Shown: positions 1 to 6,337, counted from the first letter of the stretch. The stretch is 8,967 nucleotides of DNA from Halobacteriales archaeon SW_5_68_122 (GCA_003022815.1 PXSL01000022.1:2917-11883), one strand, 5' to 3'. Translations and numbers: made by a program. Notes: a model not told the origin generated them from the sequence alone.

Positions 1-186
1 GACGACCACGCGTGGTTCTCCGACGACGTCTTCATGGCCTGGACGGACACCGAACGCGACTACCGCCACGAGTACGACACCCGCTGGAGCGGGGCGCTCC
101 AGCGCCGCGGCGACGACGCCGACCTCGAGACGCCGTGGCGGTTCGTCGGAATGCACGTCAGCACCGAGGGAGCAACCGGCGAATGA
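1..186 (+). CDS. 3' end of an unrecognised protein (partial)
   Basis: The first reading frame is open from the window edge to a TGA stop, giving the last 61 residues of a protein whose start lies outside. The piece is acidic and soluble, rich in Asp, Arg and Trp, with no membrane segment or cysteine motif. I do not recognise the family. The codon pattern (G or C in third positions) matches the neighbouring real genes, and its TGA overlaps the ATG of the next gene as ATGA, which supports both being real and translated together. No function is proposed. Confidence 0.7.
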   Translation, partial: DDHAWFSDDVFMAWTDTERDYRHEYDTRWSGALQRRGDDADLETPWRFVGMHVSTEGATGE

Positions 187-419
187 CCGGACCCGTCTCC
201 AACGAGGAGCGCGAGCGGACGATGACCGGGCTGAAGATGGTGACCGTTCTCCTCGTGGGCCTGTCGGCGGGGCTCATCACCTCCCAGGGCGACGCCTCGC
301 CTGCCGTCGTCGCCGCGGCGGTGCTTTCGGGCCTGCTCGTCGGCGCGGCGCTCGTCCGCTTTCTGTTCCCCTCCATCGAGCAACTGGCGCCCGCCTCGAA
401 CCGCGAGTACCGGCGGTAG
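183..419 (+). CDS. Small two-helix membrane protein
   Basis: This is a 78-residue hypothetical protein. I chose the ATG that overlaps the upstream stop (ATGA) over an in-frame codon further upstream, because ATGA coupling is common in haloarchaeal operons and the upstream extension is Arg/Pro-rich antisense-like sequence. A second ATG at 222 is also possible. After a charged N-terminus there are two hydrophobic stretches, about residues 18-33 and 39-60, joined by a short loop containing Gln-Gly-Asp. The protein ends in a basic cytoplasmic-looking tail. The helices are rich in Ala, Gly, Val and Leu. The family is unrecognised. It is probably an inner membrane protein co-transcribed with the gene before it. 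Confidence 0.7.
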   Translation: MTGPVSNEERERTMTGLKMVTVLLVGLSAGLITSQGDASPAVVAAAVLSGLLVGAALVRFLFPSIEQLAPASNREYRR

Positions 420-451
420 GCGCGCCCGGTCGGCGTGCCCGTATCGGTTGG

Positions 452-458
452 ATTATAC
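452..458 (+). promoter_or_regulatory. TATA box of the thiolase gene
   Basis: The bases ATTATAC stand in an otherwise GC-rich gap, about 27 bases before the thiolase ATG at 482. This is the usual spacing from an archaeal TATA box to the transcription start, so the mRNA is expected to be leaderless. Confidence 0.65.
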
Positions 459-481
459 GCTAGCCCGTCACACACCCGAAC

Positions 482-1648
482 ATGGCACGTGCTGCAGCCG
501 TCGGCGCCGGCATGACGACGTTCGGCGTCCACGACATCCCGCTGCAGGAACTGTTCGGCGAGGCCGCCTTCGAGGCGCTGGACGACGCCGGGGTCGGCCC
601 GGACGATATCGAGGCGCTGTACTTCGGCAACGCGATGAGCGGCCAGGCAGAGAACGACACCCACCTCGGACCGACGGTCGCCTCCCACGTCGGGATGGCG
701 GGTGTCCCGGTCCAGCGCTTCGAGGACGCCTGCGCCACCTCGGCGAACGCGTTCAAGAACGCCGTCGCGGCCGTCGAGGCCGGCGTCCACGATGTCGTCC
801 TCGTGGGCGGCGTCGAGCGCTGCACCCCCGAGACGGGCAAGGACACCGCCGCGATGACCCGCGTGTTCGCGTCGGCCTCCCACAGGCAGTACGAGCAACC
901 GGCCGGCTTGACGTTCCCCGGCGTGTTCGCGCTTCTCACGAAGCGGCACATGCACGAGCACGGCACGACCGAGGAGCAACTCGCCCACGTCGCGGTCAAG
1001 AATCACGGACACGGCGCGCTGAACCCGCGGGCGCACTTCGGCAAGGAGACCACCGTTGAGGAGGCCCTGGAGGGCCCGGTCGTCGCCGATCCGTTCCGGC
1101 TGATGGACTGCTGTCCGTTCTCCGACGGCGCCAGTGCCGTCGTCGTGGTGGGCGACGAGCTGGCCGACTCCTACGACGCGCCGGTGGACGTGACCGGCGT
1201 CGGCCACGCCACCGGCATCGTCCCCATCGCGGACAAGGAGACGCCGCACGTCACGCGGGCGGCCCGCGACGCCGCGGGCGAGGCTTACGAGCAGGCCGGT
1301 GTCTCCGCCGACGACGTCGACTTCGCGGAGGTCCACGACTGCTTCACGGGCGCCGAAATACTCGCTAGTGAGGCGCTCGGCCTCGTCGAGGACGGCGAGG
1401 GCGGTCCCGCCGCCGCGGCGGGCCGGACCGCCCGCCACGGCGACCTGCCTATCAACCCGTCGGGCGGCCTGAAGGCCAAGGGCCACCCTATCGGCGCGAC
1501 CGGCACCGCCCAAATCGTCGAGCTGACCGAGCAGATACGGGGCGAGGCCGGCGAACGCCAGCTCCCGGACGCCGACCGCGCCGTCGCGCACAACCTCGGC
1601 GGGGACGCCGCTACGACCGTCGTCAGCGTCATGGAGGCCCGACGATGA
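482..1648 (+). CDS. Thiolase family protein (SCP-x type acetyl-CoA acetyltransferase)
   Basis: This 388-residue protein has the usual length for an archaeal thiolase of the SCP-x/acetoacetyl-CoA type. The nucleophilic cysteine is Cys84 in DACATSANAF. The C-terminal half carries HDCFTGAE (His285, Cys287) and NPSGGLKAKGHPIGATG with the catalytic His335. Family enzymes condense two acetyl-CoA to acetoacetyl-CoA, or cleave 3-ketoacyl-CoA, in the cytoplasm. In many archaea they work with a DUF35 zinc-ribbon/OB-fold protein and HMG-CoA synthase to feed the mevalonate pathway. Here a DUF35-type gene overlaps the stop (ATGA) but is broken, and no HMG-CoA synthase gene is in view. The substrate is therefore uncertain: mevalonate supply and fatty-acid or ketone turnover are both possible. 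The ATG start follows a TATA box at leaderless spacing. Haloarchaea usually have several paralogues, so I give no symbol. Confidence 0.95.
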   Translation: MARAAAVGAGMTTFGVHDIPLQELFGEAAFEALDDAGVGPDDIEALYFGNAMSGQAENDTHLGPTVASHVGMAGVPVQRFEDACATSANAFKNAVAAVEAGVHDVVLVGGVERCTPETGKDTAAMTRVFASASHRQYEQPAGLTFPGVFALLTKRHMHEHGTTEEQLAHVAVKNHGHGALNPRAHFGKETTVEEALEGPVVADPFRLMDCCPFSDGASAVVVVGDELADSYDAPVDVTGVGHATGIVPIADKETPHVTRAARDAAGEAYEQAGVSADDVDFAEVHDCFTGAEILASEALGLVEDGEGGPAAAAGRTARHGDLPINPSGGLKAKGHPIGATGTAQIVELTEQIRGEAGERQLPDADRAVAHNLGGDAATTVVSVMEARR

Positions 1649-1901
1649 GCGACGTGGCTCCCGGAACCTGGAGACCGTCGAACTCTCGACGGAGGGCGTC
1701 GTCTACACCGAGACGACGGTCAACGTGCCGCCGGAGGGCATCAAGAAACGCGGCTACCAGATCGGCATCGTCGAGGTGGGCGACGCACGGGTGCTCGGTC
1801 GGCTGGCGGGCGATGGCCTCGCCATTGGCGACGAGGTGGCCCTCTCGGGGCACATTGAAGACGAGAAGGGCTACGCGGCGCCGCTGTTCGAGGCCGTTTG
1901 A
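1645..1901 (+). pseudogene. DUF35 OB-fold protein, frameshifted and without its zinc ribbon
   Basis: The ATG overlaps the thiolase stop, but the frame it opens is meaningless after about eight codons. From about 1665 to the TGA at 1899-1901 a different frame reads a clear OB-fold domain. It includes GVVYTETTVNVPPEGIKKRG, then YQIGIVEVGDARVLGRLAGD, then GDEVALSGHIEDEKGYAAPL. This matches the C-terminal domain of DUF35 acyl-CoA-associated OB-fold proteins that partner SCP-x thiolases. From the ATG to the OB frame there are 26 bases where 27 would keep the frame, so at least one base is lost. Full-length relatives begin with a four-cysteine zinc ribbon. Here only Arg-Gly-Ser-Arg-Asn-Leu-Glu remains before the fold, resembling the end of a Cys-Gly-Ser knuckle with the Cys codon altered. 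No ATG exists in the OB frame; GTG at 1725 would start inside the domain. A deletion pseudogene is the simplest reading; a sequence error or programmed shift is less likely. Confidence 0.75.
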
Positions 1902-1907
1902 GACAGG

Positions 1908-2204
1908 TCAGCTACCGAGCTGTTTGCCGCCGTTGGCCGCCGACGAGGCGGCGACGCCGCTGGAGAGATCCGAGATACAGCGCCGGCAGAACCGGTAGCT
2001 CGGGTCGTTCGGCGCGCCGCAGGCGGGACAGGCGACCCGATTGTCGGCGTCCCCTGCAGTCCGGTCGCGGTCCGGGTCCGGAATGTACTCCGAGGCGGGC
2101 GCCTCCTGCTTCGTCGAGGTCGCCCGGTAGAGGTACGCCGCGACCGCGACGTGGACCAACACGAGCAGTGCCGCCGCCCCCGCCAGCGCGAACAGCCCCT
2201 CCAT
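1908..2204 (-). CDS. Small membrane-anchored zinc-ribbon protein
   Basis: This is a 98-residue protein. It has an N-terminal membrane helix (about residues 2-24, EGLFALAGAAALLVLVHVAV and following), a short basic stretch, an acidic linker, and a C-terminal zinc ribbon of two CxxC knuckles, CPACGAPNDPSYRFCRRC. The layout of one helix plus a cytoplasmic double-CxxC ribbon is common among small haloarchaeal proteins of unknown role. The ribbon may bind a protein or nucleic acid partner, which is inference. I prefer the ATG at 2204 because the helix starts right after it. A GTG at 2234 would add ten residues and fits an AT-rich box near 2263-2270. The gene converges on the broken DUF35 gene with only 6 bases between the stops. 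Confidence 0.8.
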   Translation of the reverse strand: MEGLFALAGAAALLVLVHVAVAAYLYRATSTKQEAPASEYIPDPDRDRTAGDADNRVACPACGAPNDPSYRFCRRCISDLSSGVAASSAANGGKQLGS

Positions 2205-2267
2205 GTGCAACGTGGACGTACGTACCGGCGACACTTAGCTGTTCGGCGGCCCTTGAGCGCAGTGTTT

Positions 2268-2284
2268 ACTGAAGATGATTCAGT
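2268..2284. repeat. Short inverted repeat ACTGAA-N5-TTCAGT
   Basis: A perfect 6-bp inverted repeat with a 5-base spacer lies in the gap upstream of the zinc-ribbon membrane protein gene. AT-rich bases on its left flank (AGTGTTTACTG) could serve as a promoter for that minus-strand gene, so the repeat may be an operator; this is inference. The rest of the gene-free stretch 2205-2580 is the dispersed repeat at 2311-2416 and plain GC-rich sequence in which I see no tRNA or open gene. Confidence 0.35.
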
Positions 2285-2310
2285 GTATTCCGGCAGTGAC
2301 GAGGAGTGCT

Positions 2311-2416
2311 CGAAAGCCCCCTCCCGCTCGCGGGCTGCGCCTCGCTGCGCGCGGCCTGCGGCCGTGCTTGCGTCGGCTCGCGCCGCGAGCGGTCGGCCCC
2401 TTTCGATTTCCCACCC
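2311..2416 (-). repeat. Dispersed 106-bp repeat, copy A (inverted)
   Basis: The reverse complement of this segment matches 3980-4085 at 100 of 106 positions with no gaps, by hand alignment. The unit contains several GC-rich hairpins, for example CCCGCTCGCGGG at 2322-2333, and arms that pair end to end. It is rich in Arg and Ser codons in every frame, which creates spurious ORFs on both strands. The pattern fits a haloarchaeal intergenic palindromic repeat. Together with copy B it brackets the two minus-strand genes between them. Confidence 0.85.
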
Positions 2417-2552
2417 GAGGAAGGCTGGTCGGCTGGCCGGCTATCGCTTGACTAAATACGACGACCCCGAGGCTCAGACTGCCAGCTGTAACTACGTGAA
2501 GCACGTCCGGAAGATGGGGTTCTGGACAGTATCGAACCGGGCGTCACCGGGG

Positions 2553-2567
2553 AATTCTGAAAGAATT
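2553..2567 (-). terminator. Possible weak stem-loop after the zincin gene
   Basis: AATTC and GAATT flank a five-base loop about 14 bases beyond the stop of the minus-strand zincin gene. The stem is short and no long T-run follows, so a role in termination is only tentative. Confidence 0.25.
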
Positions 2568-2580
2568 ACGGCCGGCAGTG

Positions 2581-3525
2581 TCAGTCGACCCGCGCCAGCC
2601 ACCGGTCCGGGTCGTCCAGCTCCTCGTCGGTGGGGAGGTTGTCGGGCGAGTCCCAGACTGCGCCGGCGGCCTCGACGCCGCGTGCGTCGGCAACGGCGTC
2701 GAAGAACTCCCTGCCGCGCTCGTACTGCCGGCGCTTCATGCCGAGGCCGAGGAGTCGCCGGATGACCGCCGAGACCGGTCCGACGTTCGAGCGGCGCTCC
2801 TCCAGTTTCTCCCGGAGGTCGGCGTACTCCCGGTCGAAGGCCCGGTCCATCACCAGTTCGGCGTACCCCTCGACGGCCGTCATGGTGCGGTTGAGTTCGG
2901 CCAGTGCCGACCGGTCGAAGCCGCCGTCCGCCAGTTTCGAGACGGCGTCCTCGGTGGCAGTCTCGAGGCGACCCGACAGCCACGGCGCGGCGCCGAACTC
3001 GGCGGCGTGGGCCACCTCGTGGAAGGCTATCCACCGCCGGAACCGGTCGCGGTCGACGTCCAGGTTGGTCGCGGCCGCCTCGATGTTCGGGTGGACGAAG
3101 TACAGTTCGTGGTCGCCGCTGCCCATCAGAAGCGGGTCGTACTGGCCGAGCACGTTGTTGGACAGGAAGCCCAGCGTGATGGCCATCGACCCGGTGTTGG
3201 CCGACCGGGCGAGCGACGGCGCCAGCGCCGTCCGGTCCTCGAGCGGCGCCAGCAGGCGCTCGAAGGTGACGACGTTGGCGTCTATCCAGTGGTGGCGGTT
3301 CTGGACCTGAACGCCCTCGGGAAGGTCGAACTCGAGGCCGGCGACCGAGCGGATGGCGTCCCGTGCGTCGCCGATGTCGTCGGCGTAGCCCCGCCGGTCG
3401 GCCGCCGAGAGGGTCAACTCGCCCGGGTCCGTCCCCGCGCGTGCGGCGGTGCCCACGGCAGTCCAGTCGACCGGGCCGTCGCCCCCCGAGTCGGCGACGG
3501 CGCGGACGGCGCGATAGATGTTCAC
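2581..3525 (-). CDS. DUF2342-type zinc-dependent metalloprotease-like protein (zincin)
   Basis: This 314-residue protein carries a zincin motif, WIAFHEVAHAAEFGAAPWL (His169, Glu170, His173). About 46 residues later comes AVEGYAELVMD, whose Glu219 is the expected third zinc ligand. The arrangement, with an N-terminal domain of about 110 residues and a leading NNVLGQYDPLL segment, matches the DUF2342 family, often labelled 'coenzyme F420 biosynthesis associated' or putative hydrolase. The substrate is not known, and no F420 gene lies nearby. There is no signal peptide or membrane helix, so the protein is cytoplasmic. I chose the GTG at 3525: there is no ATG closer than one far upstream that would overlap the next gene, the upstream translation is Ser/Arg-rich nonsense, and a TATG box lies about 25 bases ahead of the GTG, consistent with a leaderless mRNA. 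Confidence 0.9.
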   Translation of the reverse strand: MNIYRAVRAVADSGGDGPVDWTAVGTAARAGTDPGELTLSAADRRGYADDIGDARDAIRSVAGLEFDLPEGVQVQNRHHWIDANVVTFERLLAPLEDRTALAPSLARSANTGSMAITLGFLSNNVLGQYDPLLMGSGDHELYFVHPNIEAAATNLDVDRDRFRRWIAFHEVAHAAEFGAAPWLSGRLETATEDAVSKLADGGFDRSALAELNRTMTAVEGYAELVMDRAFDREYADLREKLEERRSNVGPVSAVIRRLLGLGMKRRQYERGREFFDAVADARGVEAAGAVWDSPDNLPTDEELDDPDRWLARVD

Positions 3526-3546
3526 ACCTGTGGTACCCCACCGCGA

Positions 3547-3554
3547 GACATAGG
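3547..3554 (-). promoter_or_regulatory. Probable TATA box of the zincin gene
   Basis: On the minus strand the bases CCTATGTC lie 22-29 bases before the GTG start at 3525, the spacing expected for a leaderless haloarchaeal mRNA. The box is weak, but it is the only AT-richer patch in the gap. Confidence 0.4.
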
Positions 3555-3640
3555 GCTTCCGGGTGCGACCGGGGCGACGCGACGTGTCCGGCCGTTCGGA
3601 ACCCGCCAGGACGCCCGCTTCGGGCGCGCCATGCGGCCGC

Positions 3641-3886
3641 CTACTCGTCGAACTCGAACTCGTCGTCGTCCTCGCCGTCGAGGTACCGCCGCTTGGCGAG
3701 GAAGGCGACGGCCGCGAGGAAGACCAGTCCGACGACGGCCGCGAGTGCCGCTCCTTTCCGGGACTCGTCGGACTCCGGCGGCGGCCCCTCGCCGGCCTCG
3801 ACATCCTTCTCGCCGCGACTGTACGGCGCGTCGGCGGTGAAATCGGGGTCCTCGAAGTGAATCTCCAGAAACGTGAACTCGGCCAT
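3641..3886 (-). CDS. Small acidic single-helix membrane protein
   Basis: This is an 81-residue protein. A soluble acidic N-terminal part, including EFTFLEIHFEDPDF, runs to about residue 45. One hydrophobic helix follows (about 47-65, AALAAVVGLVFLAAVAFLA), then a Lys-Arg-Arg stop-transfer and a very acidic tail, DGEDDDEFEFDE. The positive residues after the helix suggest the tail faces the cytoplasm. I chose the ATG at 3886 over an upstream in-frame codon because a GTTTACAAG promoter box sits about 25-33 bases ahead of it. The family is unrecognised and the function unknown. It lies 115 bases upstream of the zincin gene on the same strand, so read-through is possible. Both genes lie between the inverted repeat copies. 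Confidence 0.8.
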   Translation of the reverse strand: MAEFTFLEIHFEDPDFTADAPYSRGEKDVEAGEGPPPESDESRKGAALAAVVGLVFLAAVAFLAKRRYLDGEDDDEFEFDE

Positions 3887-3910
3887 GCGCGACGCTTCGC
3901 GCCTCGGGGA

Positions 3911-3919
3911 CTTGTAAAC
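3911..3919 (-). promoter_or_regulatory. TATA box of the small acidic membrane protein gene
   Basis: On the minus strand GTTTACAAG stands 25-33 bases before the ATG at 3886. It is the only AT-rich patch in the gap and fits a leaderless transcript. Confidence 0.5.
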
Positions 3920-3979
3920 GATGGTCCGGGGTCGGTGGCGGTGTCTACTTAATCGAGAGCGGGCCAATCAGCCGGCGTC

Positions 3980-4085
3980 GGGTGGGAACTCGAATGGGGC
4001 CGACCGCTCGCGGAGCGAGCCGACGCAAGCACGGCCGTTGGCCGCGCGCAGCGAGGCGCAGCCCGCGAGCGGGAGGGGGCGTTCG
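3980..4085 (+). repeat. Dispersed 106-bp repeat, copy B
   Basis: This is the second copy of the repeat at 2311-2416, in opposite orientation, with six mismatches and no gaps. Internally CCGCTCGCGG (4004-4013) is the reverse complement of CCGCGAGCGG (4063-4072), so most of the unit can fold end to end. A smaller hairpin, GCTCGC-GGA-GCGAGC, lies at its left end. The rest of the gene-free stretch 3920-4196 holds only the weak upstream region of the M42 gene. The ORFs that cross the repeat are Arg/Ser-rich and not credible genes. Confidence 0.85.
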
Positions 4086-4196
4086 GAAGCGTCGTCATCA
4101 CCGCCGAAGTGCGCTACTTCCTCGTAACGAAACACTACCGGGTCGGTCGGGTGAGGCCGCCGGGACGTTCATTGTGTTGCCGCTCGCGGGTCCGGT

Positions 4197-5264
4197 ATGG
4201 AGGGCGACCACCGGAAGTTCCTCGAGTCCCTGCTGGCGACCGCCACGCCGTCGGGGTTCGAGACGAGCGGACAGCGGCGCTGGCTGGAGTACCTGGAACC
4301 GTACGCCGACGAGACGCGGGTCGACGACTACGGCAACGCCGTCGCGGTCCACGAGGGTCACGACGACGGACCCTCGATAGCGCTGACCGGTCACGGCGAC
4401 GAAATCGGGCTGATGGTCCGCGACGTCGACGATGACGGGTTCCTGAAGCTGACGCGAATCGGCGGCTCCGACAGAAGCGTCACCCGCGGGCAGGGCGTGA
4501 CGGTCCACACCGACGACGGCCCGGTCGAGGGCGTCGTCGGCCAGACGGCGATCCACCTCCGGGACCGCGGCGAGAACGGCTCCTACGCCGACATCAGCGA
4601 GCAGTACGTTGACGTCGGCGCCGACAGCGGCGACGCGGCGCGCGAACTCGTCGACGTCGGCGACCCGATAACGCTGGACGCCGACCGCAGGGAGCTTTCG
4701 GGTGACCGCCTCGCCGCCCGGGGGATGGACAACCGGGTCGGGACCTGGGCGGCCGCCGAGGGGTTCCGACGGACCGTCGCCGACGACCCTGCGGCGACCG
4801 TCTACGCCGTCTCGACCGTCCAGGAGGAAATTGGGCTGAAAGGTGCCGCAATGGTGGGGTTCGATCTCCACCCGGACGCGGTGGTGGCGGCCGACGTGAC
4901 CCACGCCACCGACCACCCCGACGTCCCTGGCGGGAAACGGAACGGCGTGGAGTTGGGCGGCGGCCCGGTCGTCGCCCGGGGGAGCGCCAACCACCCCCGG
5001 CTGGTCGAAGCCGCACGGACCGTCGCCGCGGAGGCCGACCTGCCGGTCCAGTTGCAGGCCGCCGGCAGTTCGACGGGCACCGACGCCGACGCCTTCTACA
5101 CCGCACGGGGTGGCATCCCCTCGCTGAACGTGGGACTGCCGAACCGGTACATGCACACCCCGGTGGAAGTGGTCGACCTCGCGGACCTCGACGCCGCGGC
5201 CGACCTGCTGGCTGGTATCGCGGCCGACGCCGACGGGTTCGCGCCGTTCGCCGTTGACCTCTGA
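4197..5264 (+). CDS. M42 family metallopeptidase (glutamyl aminopeptidase/FrvX type)
   Basis: This is a 355-residue protein of normal length for the family. All expected metal and catalytic positions are visible: LTGHGDEIGLMV (His66, Asp68), RGMDNRVGTW (bridging Asp178), STVQEEIGLKGA (general base Glu210 and ligand Glu211), ADVTHATDHP (Asp233) and NRYMHTPVEV (His320). Residues about 75-165 between the first two motifs form the inserted barrel domain typical of M42. Family members are cobalt- or zinc-dependent cytoplasmic aminopeptidases that form large dodecameric shells and trim peptides released by the proteasome. The exact residue preference cannot be read from sequence. I chose the ATG at 4197; translation upstream is repeat-derived. 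No strong TATA box is seen; TTCATTG near 4169 is a weak candidate. The coiled-coil gene begins 47 bases downstream and could share the transcript. Confidence 0.95.
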   Translation: MEGDHRKFLESLLATATPSGFETSGQRRWLEYLEPYADETRVDDYGNAVAVHEGHDDGPSIALTGHGDEIGLMVRDVDDDGFLKLTRIGGSDRSVTRGQGVTVHTDDGPVEGVVGQTAIHLRDRGENGSYADISEQYVDVGADSGDAARELVDVGDPITLDADRRELSGDRLAARGMDNRVGTWAAAEGFRRTVADDPAATVYAVSTVQEEIGLKGAAMVGFDLHPDAVVAADVTHATDHPDVPGGKRNGVELGGGPVVARGSANHPRLVEAARTVAAEADLPVQLQAAGSSTGTDADAFYTARGGIPSLNVGLPNRYMHTPVEVVDLADLDAAADLLAGIAADADGFAPFAVDL

Positions 5265-5311
5265 GTCGCCGTCGGCGCAAGGACGAAGACCCGCCGACCC
5301 CTCGTGGAAGT

Positions 5312-5779
5312 ATGAGTTCCGACCTCGGGAACGCGCTCAGGATGGTAGGTTTGCTCGGCGACGACGAGTTCGTCGACGCGCTGACCGACGTAGAGGAACT
5401 AATCGCGGAAGTCAACGAGACGCTCGACCGGGTCGAGGAGGTTGAGACCGAAGCACAGCGGGCCGTCGAGGACGCCGACGAGGCGCTGCGGGCCGTCGAC
5501 GCCCGCCTCGACCGATTCGACGAGATGATATCGCTGCTGGAGGCCGAAATCGAAGCAGTGTTCAGTGTTGGCTTCTTCTACTTCGCGTTCACCCAGTGGA
5601 CGGCCGGCAACGGACTGCTGGCCGCAGGCCTATTGTTCATGGGTCTGCTCGGGGCCTCCTCGCTGGCCGTCACCGTTTACAAAATGCCGCAGGTGCGGAA
5701 GCTCCGGCGCGTCGGCCGGTACGCCTCGGGACGGCTGGACATCGACGGCGAGGAGGACGACAATGTAACGAATCGGTAG
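5312..5779 (+). CDS. Coiled-coil membrane protein of unknown function
   Basis: This is a 155-residue protein. Residues about 24-82 form a long acidic coiled coil with heptad-like spacing of Val, Leu and Ile. Two hydrophobic segments follow (about 84-97 and 101-123), with a short Gln-Trp-Thr-Ala-Gly-Asn turn between them. A basic stretch after the second helix (KMPQVRKLRRVGRYASGR) is followed by an acidic tail. The layout suggests a membrane hairpin with the coiled coil and tail both in the cytoplasm, and perhaps self-association through the coil. The family is unrecognised. The ATG at 5312 is used; a second ATG at residue 11 is an alternative. No clear TATA box lies in the 47-base gap behind the M42 gene, so read-through from that gene is possible. 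Confidence 0.8.
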   Translation: MSSDLGNALRMVGLLGDDEFVDALTDVEELIAEVNETLDRVEEVETEAQRAVEDADEALRAVDARLDRFDEMISLLEAEIEAVFSVGFFYFAFTQWTAGNGLLAAGLLFMGLLGASSLAVTVYKMPQVRKLRRVGRYASGRLDIDGEEDDNVTNR

Positions 5780-5820
5780 AGACACCCGCAGATAGCCGGC
5801 GGCCCGCCGAACCCGGTGCG

Positions 5821-5828
5821 TTTATACT
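5821..5828 (+). promoter_or_regulatory. TATA box of the LSm-L37e operon
   Basis: TTTATACT lies 23-30 bases before the LSm ATG at 5851 in a GC-rich setting. This is the classic spacing for a leaderless haloarchaeal operon, and it rules out a longer in-frame start for LSm. Confidence 0.75.
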
Positions 5829-5850
5829 GCCGGCGCGTGCGGTCGGTTAC

Positions 5851-6036
5851 ATGACAAACCGGCCACTCGACGTGCTCGAGGAGACCCTCGGGTCCGAGGT
5901 GAACGTCACTCTGAAAGGCGGCGAGGCCTTCGACGGCGTGCTCGCGGGCTACGACCAGCACATGAACCTCGTCCTCGAGGAGGGCGACAACGTAACGATT
6001 ATCCGCGGCGACAACGTCGTCTCGATACGACCATGA
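5851..6036 (+). CDS. lsm: LSm (Sm-like) archaeal RNA-binding protein
   Basis: This 61-residue protein has both Sm motifs. Sm1 runs over [20 protein letters not shown] and then HMNLVLEE; Sm2 is [10 protein letters not shown]. Asp35, His37 and Asn39 and the Arg52-Gly-Asp segment are the usual residues of the uridine-binding pocket. Archaeal LSm proteins form heptameric rings that bind U-rich RNA, small RNAs and tRNA precursors, comparable in role to bacterial Hfq. The loop between the two Sm motifs is very short, as in other haloarchaeal LSm proteins, so the protein is close to a minimal Sm fold. Its stop overlaps the L37e start (ATGA), an arrangement conserved in haloarchaea that couples the two. 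The TATA box at leaderless spacing fixes this start; a longer upstream frame is rejected. Confidence 0.96.
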   Translation: MTNRPLDVLEETLGSEVNVTLKGGEAFDGVLAGYDQHMNLVLEEGDNVTIIRGDNVVSIRP

Positions 6037-6206
6037 CCGGAGCCGGGACCCCGAGCCAAGGCAAGAAGAACAAGACGACCCACGTCAAGTGCCGCCGTTG
6101 CGGCGAGAAATCCTACCACTCGAAGAAGAAGGTGTGTGCCTCCTGTGGCTTCGGCAAGACCGCAAAGCGGCGCGACTACGCGTGGCAGTCCAAACAGGGC
6201 GAGTAA
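6033..6206 (+). CDS. rpl37e: 50S ribosomal protein L37e
   Basis: This 57-residue basic protein matches L37e along its whole length. It starts [20 protein letters not shown] and has a zinc-binding set Cys20-x2-Cys23 and Cys35-x2-Cys38 ([22 protein letters not shown]), followed by [10 protein letters not shown]. It is a structural protein of the large ribosomal subunit found in archaea and eukaryotes, lying on 23S rRNA. The ATG overlaps the LSm stop, so translation is probably coupled and both are made from one leaderless transcript. A CGCGATCGCG palindrome lies 6 bases after the stop, but no convincing terminator follows. Confidence 0.97.
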   Translation: MTGAGTPSQGKKNKTTHVKCRRCGEKSYHSKKKVCASCGFGKTAKRRDYAWQSKQGE

Positions 6207-6323
6207 CCGACCGCGATCGCGCGCTTCTCCCATTCCCCGCAGACCCGACAGCGACGAGTACGACGCCGCCGTGCTCCGACGCCACAGGGCGGGACCGGCG
6301 GAAGACAGGGCGTCGCGGGAAGT

Positions 6324-6337
6324 TGCACGAACGTGCA
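6324..6337. promoter_or_regulatory. 14-bp palindrome upstream of purF, possible operator
   Basis: TGCACGAACGTGCA is a perfect inverted repeat of 6-bp arms around AA, with its centre about 82 bases before the purF ATG. The right arm runs into an AT-rich box (GCATATACAC, 6335-6344) that could be a second, upstream TATA element. Such symmetric sites usually bind dimeric regulators; no regulator is identified here. Confidence 0.45.

Noticed and set aside
158..1591. Minus-strand open frame of 477 codons opposite the thiolase
   Set aside because: It is a GC-rich antisense shadow: the plus strand encodes a complete thiolase with catalytic motifs, and the antisense product is a bland Arg/Gly/Val-rich chain with no family features.
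2215..2226. GTACGTAC palindrome just upstream of the zinc-ribbon membrane protein start
   Set aside because: It is short and alternating, so it is palindromic by composition; nothing else supports a binding site.
2280..2504. Minus-strand 74-codon frame containing an Arg/Ser-rich segment, echoed by a similar plus-strand frame at 3982-4380
   Set aside because: The shared segment is the translation of the 106-bp repeat. The frames diverge at its borders and have no promoter or conserved domain.
2521..2560. Possible tRNA T-arm (GGTTC ... GAACC)
   Set aside because: The loop is 11 bases rather than 7, and no acceptor, D or anticodon arm can be built around it.
2578..3840. Plus-strand open frame of 420 codons opposite the zincin gene
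   Set aside because: The minus strand encodes a recognisable HEVAH protein; the plus product has no domain and runs across two genes and their gap.
4098..5156. Minus-strand open frame of 352 codons opposite the M42 peptidase
   Set aside because: The plus strand carries every M42 metal ligand; the antisense frame is a codon-bias shadow.
5596..6036. Longer 146-residue start for the LSm protein
   Set aside because: The TATA box at 5821 lies inside this extension, the extension overlaps the coiled-coil gene, and the short product from 5851 is already a complete Sm fold.
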